DNA of 62,000 bases, taken from the NCBI GenBank assembly GCA_905221605.1, contig CAJNDS010001968.1:347501-409500 (forward strand). Reading direction: 5' to 3'. The first letter of the stretch is position 1; each line of letters starts with the position of its first letter. Made by a program: the position numbers and the translations under genes. Of this stretch, positions 11,384-22,105 are shown piece after piece. The DNA comes from Symbiodinium natans. Taxonomy: Eukaryota; Sar; Dinophyceae; Suessiales; Symbiodiniaceae. Below the pieces are notes generated by a model. It was not told the origin of the DNA. It did not search any database and worked only from the letters and a program-made list of their open reading frames with translations.

Positions 11384-11740
11384 ATGTCATGGAATCTGAG
11401 TTTTTTCTTTCGCGAAACGCCACAACCCCAACCCTGGACCCTGGTATTTGCAGGAGTTCAGGGGTTGGGAACTTCCCGGTCGGCGGAGGGTTCGAAGTGC
11501 TATTGGCATGGTTGCTGCTGGATTTTGAGGTTGTGGTTCAGGACCGCTGGCCATTCTCACTTCAGGAAGAGTTCGATCTTTTCAGGCATCTTACACAAGA
11601 CGGATCCTTTTATGATCTCAGGAATCCCCCCCCCCCCCCCCCCACCCCCGCTTTAACTACAGATCGGGCGGGATTTCGTTCAGAACGGGTCGAAGGTGCA
11701 GTTGGCCTATGGCATGGACCGCGGTTTACCGATCGTATGA
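11384..11740 (+). CDS. Possible coding block with a terminal exon, unknown
   Basis: A frame from 11389 stays open about 129 codons and contains FEVVVQDRWPFSLQEEFDLF then RHLTQDGSFYDLR before a poly-C run. After CTTTAACTACAG a 25-codon frame (11663-11740) reads IGRDFVQNGSKVQLAYGMDR and ends in TGA, which looks like a last exon. The two parts may be exons of one gene. No family recognised, and the poly-C run between them is not coding-like. Confidence 0.35.
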
Positions 11741-12620
11741 AGCATAAGCACTTGGGAAGAGCACCAGAGGAATGCTAGTAATCCCACGTGGGTCTGCCGA
11801 CACAACTCACGAAAGGTTGTTGCAGTACTGGTGGACGCATAGGTTGTTTCTCTGGACCCAAATCGGGTAAGGCTGTCGCGCGGGCTTAACTAGCATGTTT
11901 GAGACGTCATCTCTCAACGGTCCCACGGGGTTAGTGCAAAGGCATGGGATGAAGACATAATTCTTCGGATGGTCCATGATGGTCCGGCTTGAGGGGCAAC
12001 GACCGTGGTTCTGTGACTCAGGGCTTAAACCTTCCCTGTTCAAAACATAGGGAAGCCGTCGTGACTGGGCTCAGTTCGAACTCATCAACCGCGCAACATC
12101 AACCAGAAGCTAAGTCCATACGGATGTGCTCGCAAGTACTCGTACTATGACGCTTGGCTTTCAGGAGTCGGGTCGGGATATGTGCTCTACACGCGCGGTC
12201 AAGCGGCACAGCCGTTCAAGTACGACTTAGCACTGCTCTTGTCAGACTTCCGTGGAGAAGGAACACGTCAACCTTCGAAGTTCGTGGTCTTTTCTCGATC
12301 TTGACTTTCGTGTCGTGCGTCCGAGCCCTGAAAAAGTTACAAGCTTCGGTTCTGTAACACGAGTCAAGCCTTATGACGATATCAATTCGAAAGAAATCGC
12401 AAATCCCAGTCTTAAACTTGAGACAGAAGAATCAAGAGAGTTGCAGGGCCTTTGACTTCAAAGTTGTTAACATCGAGCACTTACATTCCCGAAGACTCTT
12501 ATATAGTCTCTCGCCTGTATTTGTAGCGCTAGACTCGCCTCGGCCAAGGGTCGTTTTGCAAAAACAGTTCACAGGTCATAACAGAGGAGGAAGGGTGTCT
12601 GGGCTAGTGCGTCCATTGCA
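11741..12620. other. Unique sequence, nothing recognised
   Basis: About 880 bp free of telomere-like repeats with only short frames on both strands. I see no motif that identifies a gene, RNA or mobile element here. Confidence 0.5.
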
Positions 12621-12963
12621 CCCTAAACCCTTAACCCTTAACCCTTAAACCCTAAACCTTAAACCCTTAAACCCTAAACCCTAAGCCCTAAACCCGACGT
12701 ACACAGGGGCGGGTGGGTGGATGGAGGGGGGGTGTGTGGGAAGCGGATTGGGTGGTGAGAATGCTCCCTAAACTTCTGCGGCCCGGCTCGGCACATTAAG
12801 GAATGCTTTCAATGACACGAGGGACTCCAAAAGGTTTGTGGGTTAGGGCTGAGGTTTTTGGGGCTTAAGGGTTTGAAGTTTTGGGTTACGGCTGGAGTTT
12901 CAGCTTGGGCTTCGGGTTTTTGTTTCCGGTGTCCTTGGTGGGGCGGCTGGGGGCCTTCTCCAG

Positions 12964-13129
12964 GCCAATCCTCCTCTTCGGAGAGACAGACATGCAGAGG
13001 CCGCTCAGATGGAATTTTGGGCCGGGTTTCGAGTACTGGCTTCGAGAAGTTTGGGGTCCCACCCCCGACATGTCTGCCCAAAATCACCTTTACCGAGCCA
13101 TATTCAGGCCTGATTCTGTGCCACTGCTT
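12964..13129 (+). CDS. Probable internal exon, unknown protein
   Basis: The strongest isolated exon in the first 16 kb. It follows GGGCCTTCTCCAG and ends CTGCTT before GTAAGC, a consensus donor. The 166-bp frame reads PILLFGETDMQRPLRW, then GFEYWLREVWGPTPDMSAQN, then HLYRAIFRPDSVPLL. The mix of aromatic and charged residues is protein-like, but I do not recognise the family. Confidence 0.6.
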
Positions 13130-13238
13130 GTAAGCACGTCTGTTGCAAACCCTAAACCCGAAACCAGATTAAACTCTAAACACTTTGTTCGGAGAGGGGA
13201 CTTGAGATCGGGTTTGGGAAAACCCAAACCCTAAACCG

Positions 13239-13310
13239 CCTGGCAAGAAGCCGCAAGAGGCTCCCAAGGGGGTTCCCCAGACTACCCACGAGGCCTCCCA
13301 AGAGGCACTT
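13239..13310 (+). CDS. Candidate micro-exon, unknown
   Basis: The frame reads PGKKPQEAPKGVPQTTHEAS then QEAL, directly followed by TTAGGGTTCGGG. Low-complexity linker-like composition; boundaries uncertain. Confidence 0.33.
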
Positions 13311-13439
13311 AGGGTTCGGGGTTTAGTTTTGCGTTTAGGGCTTGGGGTTTAGGGTTTAGGGTTTAGGGTTTAGGGCTTAGGGTCTCAAAGCTACTTAGAG
13401 GCCCGAAACCCTGAACCCTGGCTGCAACACCCTGCGGTT

Positions 13440-13491
13440 CCGTGAGGTACAAGCGCATGAGGCAGCTCGAGAGGGAGGCTGGATCAACGGG
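13440..13491 (+). CDS. Candidate micro-exon, charged helix
   Basis: The frame reads YKRMRQLEREAGSTG before GTAAAGCCC. Plausible donor, weak acceptor. Confidence 0.35.
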
Positions 13492-13715
13492 GTAAAGCCC
13501 ATAAGGTTTAGGTTTTAGGGTTTAGGGTTTAGGGTTTAGGGTTTAGGGTTTAGGGTTTAGGGTTTAGGTTTTAGGATTTAGGGTTTAGGGTTTAGGGTTT
13601 AGAGCTTCGGGTTTGGGCATTAGGGGATATGGTGCTTTGCGTGTGTAGGAGTGCCCCCTTTTCCACGAAGCCCCTCGTGACAAAGGGCACCGGGGCTCGG
13701 GGCACCCATCGTTGT

Positions 13716-13885
13716 ACCCTAAACCCTAAACCCTAAACCCTAAACCCTAAACCCCAAACCCTAAACCCTAAACCCTAAACCCTAAACCCCAAACCCTAAA
13801 CCCTAAACCCTAAACCCTAAACCCTAAACCCTAAACCCTAAACCCTAAACCCTAAACCCTAAACCCTAAACCCTAAACCCTAAAC
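13716..13885. repeat. CCCTAAA tract, about 24 units
   Basis: A long clean tract with two CCCCAAA variants, preceded by CATCGTTGTAC. Confidence 0.95.
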
Positions 13886-14113
13886 CCCAACACCTCAACA
13901 CCCTGAAATCCCAAACTCGCAAGCCCTCAGCCCGAAACCCTAAAGCTTAAACCGCAACACCTTTGGACTGCAAAACTCCTAAACCCCAAGCCCCAAAATC
14001 CCCAACGTACCCTTACGCCCTGTTCATCTCCTCTTGGCACCTAGGAGTTTAACGCCCAAAAGGTTTAGGGTTTAGGGTTTAGGGTTTAGGGCCCTGGAAC
14101 CCTTCTAAAGCAG

Positions 14114-14204
14114 CATGAAGAAGAGGATCACGAGGGCAAGAAGAATCCCGACCTCGTGATGCTGGAGGCGATCCACGCCAACTCCCGGACCATGCTGGAG
14201 GCGC
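14114..14204 (+). CDS. Probable micro-exon, unknown protein
   Basis: Between TTCTAAAGCAG and GTTTCTGGG. The 91-bp frame reads HEEEDHEGKKNPDLVMLEAI then HANSRTMLEA. Good coding composition with an acceptor. Together with the island at 14664 it suggests an acidic, helical protein whose other exons may be the upstream islands. Confidence 0.5.
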
Positions 14205-14663
14205 GTTTCTGGGGGGGCATTTTTTAGGGTTCAGGAAACCCTAAACCCTAAGCCCTAAACCCTAAACCCTAAACCCTAAGCCCTAAGCCCTAAACCTGTC
14301 AACCTGGGCTGAGGTGGTCATTGTTGAGATGTTGTGGTGGATGGAACACATCAGCCCCGGAAACCTCAAAATCCTAACCCTAAACCCTTGTACCAATCCC
14401 CACCAAAAACTAAGGCTTCAAAACGACATGTTTAAGTTTCAGTTTGCAGGTAGGGGGCCAGGGGAGGTTAGTTCGAGTGGGGAGGGGGATGGTCGCACAG
14501 GATCCCGGGATACAGGGCGCATGTCTTATAGAGTCCCTGAGAGGAGTGGAGCCTGTACTCCTACCACCCCCGAACTCAGGGTTTAGGGTTGAGGGATTAG
14601 GGATTAGGGTTTGGGGTTTAGGGTTTAGGGTTTAGGGTTTAGGGTGTAGGGTGTAGGGCGCAG

Positions 14664-14759
14664 GACCAGACGAAGGACAAAGACGAGGATGACGAGGACG
14701 AAGAGGAAGGCGAGAAGAACAAGGCCACTCCACGAGCCAGCCGCCTTGCACTTGGCTAG
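14664..14759 (+). CDS. Probable terminal exon with acidic tail and stop
   Basis: After GTAGGGCGCAG the frame reads DQTKDKDEDDEDEEEGEKNK, then ATPRASRLALG, and stops with TAG at 14757-14759. A short basic stretch after a long acidic run is common at protein C-termini. This is the best candidate for the 3' end of the gene represented by upstream islands. Linking them is inference. Confidence 0.48.
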   Translation, partial: DQTKDKDEDDEDEEEGEKNKATPRASRLALG

Positions 14760-15275
14760 AGCTTACCGTTTTGTACCTGGGAATCATGAGTGCCCTACTG
14801 TTGTTTTGTGGAATTCGGATGTAGCGGTTAGGGAGAGGGGGAGGGGGGCATACCATCCAGTACAACGGGGGGCTGCAGCCGTAACCTGCTATTTTTGGTG
14901 GCTTGAGGGGGATCTCATGATACTTCCTTCATATCCAAGATCCTTACATCCCATACGTTTCCCTAGACCCTAAACCCTAAACCTAAACCCTAAACCCTAA
15001 ACCCTAAACCCTTAACCCTTAACCCTAAACCCTGAACCCTAAACCCTAAACCCTAACCCTAAACAGGGCACCCAGAACCTCCAATGCCCCCGTCTTCTTA
15101 GCCCCTCAGACAGAACCGGCGGGGGGTGCAAGGGATCGGGCGAGATTTCCCGCAAGAGCCCGGAGAAGCCCTCAACAAGGCTTGTCAAGAACAGATGGGC
15201 CCCTCTACCCCGCCCTTACACCTGGTTCCCTATAACCCAGAAACCCAAACCCTAAACCCCAAACCCCATGTACAG

Positions 15276-15353
15276 GAGGAGGAAGAAGATGAAAAGAGCG
15301 AAGCCTCTGAGAGCGAGGAGGACCTGGTGAACGGCTGCATTCTGACCCTTCGG
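15276..15353 (+). CDS. Candidate micro-exon, acidic
   Basis: After CCCCATGTACAG the frame reads EEEEDEKSEASESEEDLVNG and reaches CTTCGG before GTTTAGGG, so the repeat again offers the donor. It could belong to a second gene downstream of the stop at 14759. Confidence 0.42.
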
Positions 15354-15811
15354 GTTTAGGGTTTAGGGTTTAGGACTTCGGGTTTCTTTGGATCTAGAAA
15401 TTCCCAGACTTGGGCCTCACATACCCCAAATATGATCGAATCCCTCAGGGGCCCCAAGAATATAACCCTCAACCCTAAACCCTAAGCCTAAACCCTAAAC
15501 CCTAAACCCCAAACCTATCTGAACCCCCCACCATTTAGGTTTTCGGCTCAGGGATGCTGAAATCTTGCACTTTTGAATGTCGCAGACCTCGATGGCTGTG
15601 AGCTCCAAGCCCGAAAGCCGAAGCCTAACCCCCAAAGCTGGCAAGCCTGAGCCGAAACCCCAAGCCTAAAGCCCTTCGGGGTTTAGGGTTTAGGGGTTAG
15701 GGTTAGGGTTTAGGGTCTAGAGGCCCTAGAGCCCTTTGCGGTCCACGAGCAACAGGGCCACATGCCGTCGTGGAGCTCGAAGCTCCCAGGAAGAAATTTC
15801 GCAACGGCCCT

Positions 15812-15925
15812 GGTTCTTAGTAGGGAATGGGGGAATGAGGATACTATCTTTTAAAGGGTACATAGATATATATATATATATCTTTTAAAGAGCATATACA
15901 TACATATATATATATATGAGGCAGG
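15812..15925. mobile_element. MITE-like element end plus AT-rich core
   Basis: Begins GGTTCTTAGTAGGGAATGGG and continues GGGAATGAGG, the same end as at 7815, followed by two CTTTTAAAG motifs and TATATA runs. No matching right end is visible, so this may be truncated. Confidence 0.45.
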
Positions 15926-18081
15926 AACCTTTATGTATGATTTGACCTCTTTCTTTGTTTTCATACTAGCCTATACTACTGCTACGATTAACAGAGTTAT
16001 CGAATAGGGCCATCACGCTCCTCTGAAGACTGCTTCAAAACCCCAACACTAAACCCTAACCCTAAACCCTAAGCCCGAAAAACAAGAAATATAATAAAAC
16101 AAGAGCCTACCTACCTCCCTAGAGGCGAAACAGAGAGACTACACCGTGTGTTTCTTTCGCACTGAACCCCAAAGACCTACCCCTAAGCTCTAGGGGAGAG
16201 GACGCCGTGGGAACCTATTCTTGGGATAGGTTGTCTTTTAAAAAGATTATGAAACATTCGGACACGGTATCACGAGAATACTGTGAGCAGATACTTCATT
16301 TTTTGAATTCATGCCCGTGCATGCGAGTTCATGCCCTTCATGCCCCGTGCACGCGAACGCCCCGCAAAACGGAATAACAACGATATACCCTCCAACTAAC
16401 CTATTGTTGGGACAGGTGCTCGAACGAAAATTACTGTGAAACATTCTTGTTGTTAAATACACGGTGAATCTGAAAGGTCTGGGGTTCATGGTTGAACAAT
16501 AAACCCTATAAGGCTTCAAGGTGTGGGGACTACAAACCTGAAACCCTATAGGGACCCGCCCCTTGTGGAGCATTTAGGGTTTCACGTGTAGGGTTTACGG
16601 TGAAGTGTCTAGGGTTTTCTTTTCAAGCTCATCTATGCGACTCGAACGATTTCTGATGGGAGAGCGGGCGTGCAGCTTCGCACAATGGCACACTGTGGGT
16701 CGAAATGCAACGGCAGCAAAGAGGCCGCAAGCAAAAGGCAAGGCAACACGTTTCGGACAGGCAGGAGCAGTGTCAGAGACCAAATGGTTGGGTTGCAGGC
16801 CAGCCATTTGAATAGCCCAGCCAAAATGACTTAGTAGAGGGGCCCCGACTAAAGCAGGTAGACCATTAACTTTCAGCCTTTCGCAAAATCGCCACGTTCG
16901 TTGCAAGAAGGGACCTCCTCCCCTGCAGCGGCTGAGTTCCCTTATACCATCTCTTTTGTTTTCTTTCTGTCCCTTGTTCCTATGTCTCCAATTTTGTCGA
17001 TTGTAGGTATTCAAGGGAAGTGCTAAGCTACTAAAGAGGACAAATAAGGTTTCCCTGTCCCCTTTGGCTGTCCTGAATTAATCTTGTCTTTTCTCAGTCT
17101 GCACTCTGCGAGAGAGGAATGGACAGTAGAAGGGAAACAACAACGCATGGGCAAGAACATAAGACTGAGAAGAGACTCCCCTCCTGTCTGAATCTCTGCT
17201 TTGGCTCTTATCTTGCAGAGGAGAAGAACTTTTATATAAGAAGAGGAACCAGGAACAGACACCAGAGAGAAAGTGCAAGGAGCTGACAAGAGTGCTTCTC
17301 TCTTCTCTTTTTGACAAAAACCGAGGGAAAGAGCGTGAAAACAAGAAGCTTTGTTTTGTCCGTTGCAGAAAGGGGGTTGATTTCCCGTGTTCGCTCCCGT
17401 TTGCCTTCTTTCTCTCCTGCGCTCCTATGTCTTCTGTTCCCTTTTTTGAGGAGATTCAAAGGGATAGATAAACGAAAAACCCCTGCGCTGTCCTTGATCT
17501 TGTCTTTTCTCAGTCAGCGAGAGAGGAAGACACAGTAGGAGGGAAGCTGGACAAGAGTGCTCCTCTCTCTCTTTTCTTATTGAGAAGACTGGGTACATAA
17601 GACTGGTAAGAGACTCCCCCTCCTCTCCGATTCTCCGCTCTGGCTGTTTTCTTGCAGGGGAGAAGAACTTTTATACAAGAAGAAGGGGCCAGGAACAGAC
17701 AAGAGAAAGAAAAGTGTATGGAACTGACAAGAGTGCTAAGAGAAAGGGAAGAAAGCTTTGTTTTGTCCGTTGCAGAAGGAGGCTCCCTCTTCCCTGGAGC
17801 AGGGTTGATTTCCCGTGTTCGCTCTCATTTGCCTGCGATCCTATGTCTTCTGTTCCTTTTTTAGGGATAGATTGGTTTCCCTGTCCCTTTGATGTCCTTG
17901 ATCTTGTCTTTTCTCAGTCAGCCAGAGAGGAAGGCACAGTACTGGACAAGAGTGCATCTCTCTCTGTTTTCTTGAGAAACAACGGATAAATAAGCGGAAA
18001 AGAAGAAACTCCCTCTCCTCTCCTCTAGATCTGTTCAGCTCTGATCCTGGGAAGTAAAAACATGAACACGCAAGGAAACAT

Positions 18082-18170
18082 CTCATCCTTCTCTCTTCTC
18101 TCTTCTCTCTTCTCTCTTCTCTCTTCTCTCTTCTCTCTTCTCTCTTCTCTCTTCTCTCTTCTCTCTCCTC
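18082..18170. repeat. CTCTTCT microsatellite
   Basis: A 7-bp CTCTTCT unit repeated about twelve times, grading into CTCGCTC units. Confidence 0.93.
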
Positions 18171-18992
18171 GCTCCTCGCTCCTCGCTCCTCTCTCCTCTC
18201 CCCTCTCCGCTCTCTCTCCCTAGAGCAGGCTTGAGTCCAATTATTCTCCCACTGCTGCCTTCTTTCTCGTGCTCCGACGTCATGTGTTCCGTCTTCTCTT
18301 CGAGCAGATTGAAGGGAATAGGTCGACAAAAGGTTTTCACACTCCCTCTCACTTCTTCAGCCTCTTCTTTGCCGTGTTCTTACAACGGAGAAGAGTAAAA
18401 CGTAAGAAGATGAGGAGTCAATCTCACTACCTTCATGCCTTGTCGTCTTTCTTCTGTTCACTTTTGCTCTTACACACGCGAAAATTGAAATGCAAGAAGA
18501 TAAACTGACGAGAAGGCAGGGAAGGAGACAGTCTTTGGCTCGCTGCCAAAATGAGAGAGCGACGCAACAAGGACATGACAAGAGTGCTTCGCTGTTCTCT
18601 TTTTGTGAGGATCGGGCAAACAACAGGGGGAAGAAATTCCTTCTCCCTCTTCTCCCTGTTCTTTGGCTCTCTCCTTACACAAAGACAAATAAAAACACAA
18701 GGCAACAAATTTCAGTCACTACGTTCATCCGTCCTCGGGTTTCTTTTCCCCTGCTGTCGCTCTCTCCTTACAGAAAGACATTCACATATACAAGGCAAAC
18801 CAAAACCACTCACTACGTTCATTCTCCGTCCTCTTTAGTTTCCCTCTTTGTTCACTCTGTTCTTACAGGGAGGAACTGAACATGCAAGAGCACACCCCGA
18901 TCTCGATACCATCATCCTCTCCCTGCTCTCTTCGCTCTCTCTCTCTCTCTCTTTCCCCCTCTCCCCCCTCTCCCCCCTCTCCCCCTCTCCCC

Positions 18993-19092
18993 NNNNNNNN
19001 NNNNNNNNNNNNNNNNNNNNNNNNNNNNNNNNNNNNNNNNNNNNNNNNNNNNNNNNNNNNNNNNNNNNNNNNNNNNNNNNNNNNNNNNNNNN
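18993..19092. other. Assembly gap of 100 N
   Basis: Exactly 100 N inside a (TC)n/CCCCCTCT microsatellite (about 18930-19150). The size is probably a placeholder, so the true repeat length is unknown. Confidence 0.98.
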
Positions 19093-19147
<55 letters not shown>

Positions 19148-20000
19148 TCTTTGTCCCTTTCTTCGAGACGAGAAGCAGATGGATAAGACGAGATGGAAAG
19201 AGAGATTCTTTGCTTCGCTGCAGAATGTGGGGTGAAAACAACAGTAGACTGTTTGGGGAGCAAGTCTTCCCTTTGCTCTTTTTGGGCATACAACAGGGCG
19301 AAGAAATTCCTTCTCCCCTCTTATCCCTGTTCTGTAGTCTATCGTTACAGAAAGACAAATACATATACAAGGTGCCAGTTTCACTCTTGTCCCACTCCTT
19401 TAGCGCTTTTCTTACAGCAGAAAAGCTGAACATGCAAGAATACAGCCTCCTCTCTCTTCTCTCTTCTTTGTTCTCTTGTACGTGACAAATGAATACACAA
19501 GAGGACAAGGAAAAGAGAAGTTAATGGGCGGGAAAGAGGGCAGGGTGGATTGCTTTGTTCCTGGCAAGAAGGGAGCCCCCCCCCCCCCGTAGAGCAGGGC
19601 TGAGAGCCCTTACACCCTCTCTTTTGCTTTCTTTCTCTCCTGCGTTCCCAGGTCTTCTGTTCTTTTGCGTTTAGGAAATTCAAGGGAACTGCTAAAAAAG
19701 GAGGAAGGAGTTTTTCTTGTCTCTTTTCGTTGCCCTTGCTGGCCCTTGCTCTTTTCTTTTCTCGTTCAGCGAGAGAGGAAGAGACTGCAGGGGGCAAACA
19801 ACAAAGAATGGACAAGAGCCCTTCTCTCTTATCTTATTGAGAAACTGATAGGTAAGAGGAGGAAGAAACTCCCCTCCCCTCAGTCTCCATCTCTTCTCTT
19901 CTTTTCTCTTCTTTACGTGCTCCTCTCAAACCGAAGACAAAAGAACAAACGATGAAGGGAACATGATATCGACTGTTTTGGCTATCCTTCTTGCTTCTCA

Positions 20001-20950
20001 TTGCTGTTCCATCGTTCTCTTCTCTCTTCAAGTCTGTCCAGATATTTTCTTTTTTCCTTTCGACGAGGAGCAGCTAGAATTTCTACCCACATCTTGTAGG
20101 TATGTATCGTATATGTATTGTATATCACATAGAGAAATGGAGAGGAAAGGGCGGGAATCCTCAAACCGTAAGACTAGGATTTGAGGGCATTGGGTTTTTG
20201 TATGTAACCCCGATCCAGCGAGAATATTGAGCAAGTATCTGGGTTCTGGGCCTTCCCACAAGCCCAACTTGCTCGCAAGTACATGGGTTGTCATTTCAAT
20301 GTTTCCCAAAGGGTCACCCAGAACAATTTCTCATTTCTCACACACACACATCATCCCCAATACTCACAAATACATATCTCATAAACCCTTCTCGTTTAAG
20401 GTTTAGATTTGAGCGTATTCGACGAAGGCTTAGGGTAAATTCCAAGATTTACACATGCTTCTTATTTAGTTTTGGGACATAGCCTTATTCCTAAACCTAT
20501 TCCTTTAACGTTTAAGACCAAAACGCACGCATGAGCCTTAGTTGTTTAAGGTTTTGCGCCGGACACTGAGGTTTATTAATTCTAGATTCTTAAACCACGC
20601 ACCTGGGCACGACGAGGTTGCGGGAAAGGGGGGAGAATCGCGAACCTTATGGCTGAAGCTTAAGCCTAACCCTATTCCAAACCATATTCGCTGAAGATCT
20701 AGTGAATTCAGATCGGATTTAGGGGAAAACAATGAGTGAACGCTTCGCTTAGCATTTTCCTTTTCCTCTTTTCAGGAGATAAAACTCGGAGGGTTCTTTC
20801 AGAAGAAGATTGTTGATACTTAACGAATATGCCACAGAGGCCCCTTAAAATTAGAAAAAAAACTCTTACATTCTTTAAAACCCTTGAAGATTGAAAAGGA
20901 ACAAGTCTTCTGAGCAAGGACTCGGAAGGACCCTTTACACAGCTCCATCT
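20001..20950. other. Unique sequence, nothing recognised
   Basis: Between two repeat arrays. Only short frames on both strands, and no coding composition or element ends that I can identify. Confidence 0.5.
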
Positions 20951-20954
20951 CAGA

Positions 20955-21945
20955 CCAAAACATAAGGGTTTTCACCAAATTGCTAATTTTGTTGGATTTT
21001 TTCCCCTTTTTTGCTCCTTCAGGTACCCCAACTTAACATAAGGATTTTCACCAAATTGCTCATTGCGGTGACTTTTTCCAATTTTGCACCTTCACGGACC
21101 CCCAATGAAGGCCAAAAACAAAAGGGTTTTCACCAAATTGCTGATGTTGATGATTTTGCGTCTTGCACGGACCCCAGCTAAAGCCAAAAACATAGGTGTT
21201 TTCGCCAAATTGTTCATTTGGGCGATTTTTGGCAATTTTGCACCTTCACAGACCCCCAGGTAAGGCAAAAACATCCGGATTTTCAATTTTTCGTGATTTT
21301 TTGCAATTTTGCGCGTTCACCGACCCTCAGCTAAGGCCAAAACAAAAAGATTTTCATCAAATTGCTGATTTTTGTGATTTTCCTGAGTTTGGTTGTTTTT
21401 TGCAATGTGGCGCCTTGACGGACCCCTATCCAAGGCCAAAACATAAGGATTTCCATCAAACTGCTGCTTTTGGTGCTTTTTGTAATTTTGCGCCTGCACC
21501 CACCCCCAGCTAAGGCCAAAACATAAGGATGTTACCAGATTGCGACTTTTGGCAATTTTGCGCCTTCACCGGCTTATTTAGGTGATTTGTTTGCAACGTG
21601 GCGCCTTGACGAACCCCTACCTAAGGCCAAAACATATTTTCGTGATTGTTTGCGATGTGGCGCCTTGACGGACCCCTATCTAAGGACAAAACATATTTTC
21701 GTGATTGTTTGCGATGTGGCGCCTTGACGGACCCCTATCTAAGGACAAAACATGAGCATTTTCACCAAATTGCTCATTTTTGTGCGCCTTCACAGACACC
21801 AATCTAAGGCCAAAACACAAGGATTTTCACAAAATTGCTAGTTTTTGTGATTTTTGGCATCTAACAGAAGGATTTTCACCAAGTTGCTCATTAGGCGCAA
21901 TCTTGCACCTTCACAGACCCCCCTATCTAAGGCAAAAAAAGGATT
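20955..21945. repeat. ~82-bp diverged tandem array
   Basis: Eleven or more copies built on GACCCCCAGCTAAGGCCAAA, then ACATAAGGATTTTCACCAAA, then TTGCTCATTTTTGTG and CAATTTTGCGCCTTCAC. Two central copies near 21600-21740 are shorter and nearly identical, evidence of recent local duplication. Confidence 0.88.
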
Positions 21946-22105
21946 TGACTGGAGCAAAAATTGAACCCAAAATCTCAGGGACCAGGTCTTGCGATTTGCC
22001 TCTTTGAAGCAAAAATTGAACCCAAAATCTTAGGGACCAGGGCTTGCTATTTGACTCTTTGGAGCAAAAATTGAGCCCGAAATCTTAAGGACCAGGGCTT
22101 TAAAT
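21946..22105. repeat. 55-bp tandem repeat, three copies
   Basis: Three copies of GGAGCAAAAATTGAACCCAA then AATCTTAGGGACCAGGGCTT form a bridge between the 82-bp array and the 31-bp array. Confidence 0.85.

Larger units (their letters stand above)
1..16600. other. Mosaic of dispersed telomere-type tracts and exon-like islands
   Basis: This region alternates between runs of TTTAGGG or CCCTAAA (2 to about 38 copies, many with one-base variants) and short unique GC-rich islands. No long gene is open anywhere in it. The islands that read as plausible + strand exons are listed separately; the remaining unique stretches are either degenerate telomere-like sequence or sequence in which I recognise nothing. 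Both repeat orientations occur side by side, which does not fit a chromosome end. Confidence 0.8.
16600..20000. repeat. Diverged pyrimidine-rich tandem array
   Basis: Related segments recur with motifs such as GACAAGAGTGC followed by CTTCTCTCT (17284, 17550, 17726, 17944, 18577; a diverged copy at 19811), TTTGTTTTGTCCGTTGCAGA (17350 and 17758) and CTTTCTCTCCTGCG. Spacing is irregular, about 175-630 bp. Many short frames are open on both strands because the sequence is CT/GA-rich; none resembles a known protein. Confidence 0.7.

Noticed and set aside
16926-16942. 17-bp match (GCAGCGGCTGAGTTCCC) to the right transposon end
   Set aside because: A related sequence at 19590-19640 in the same pyrimidine-rich array shows it belongs to that array; the match does not extend into the rest of the terminal repeat.
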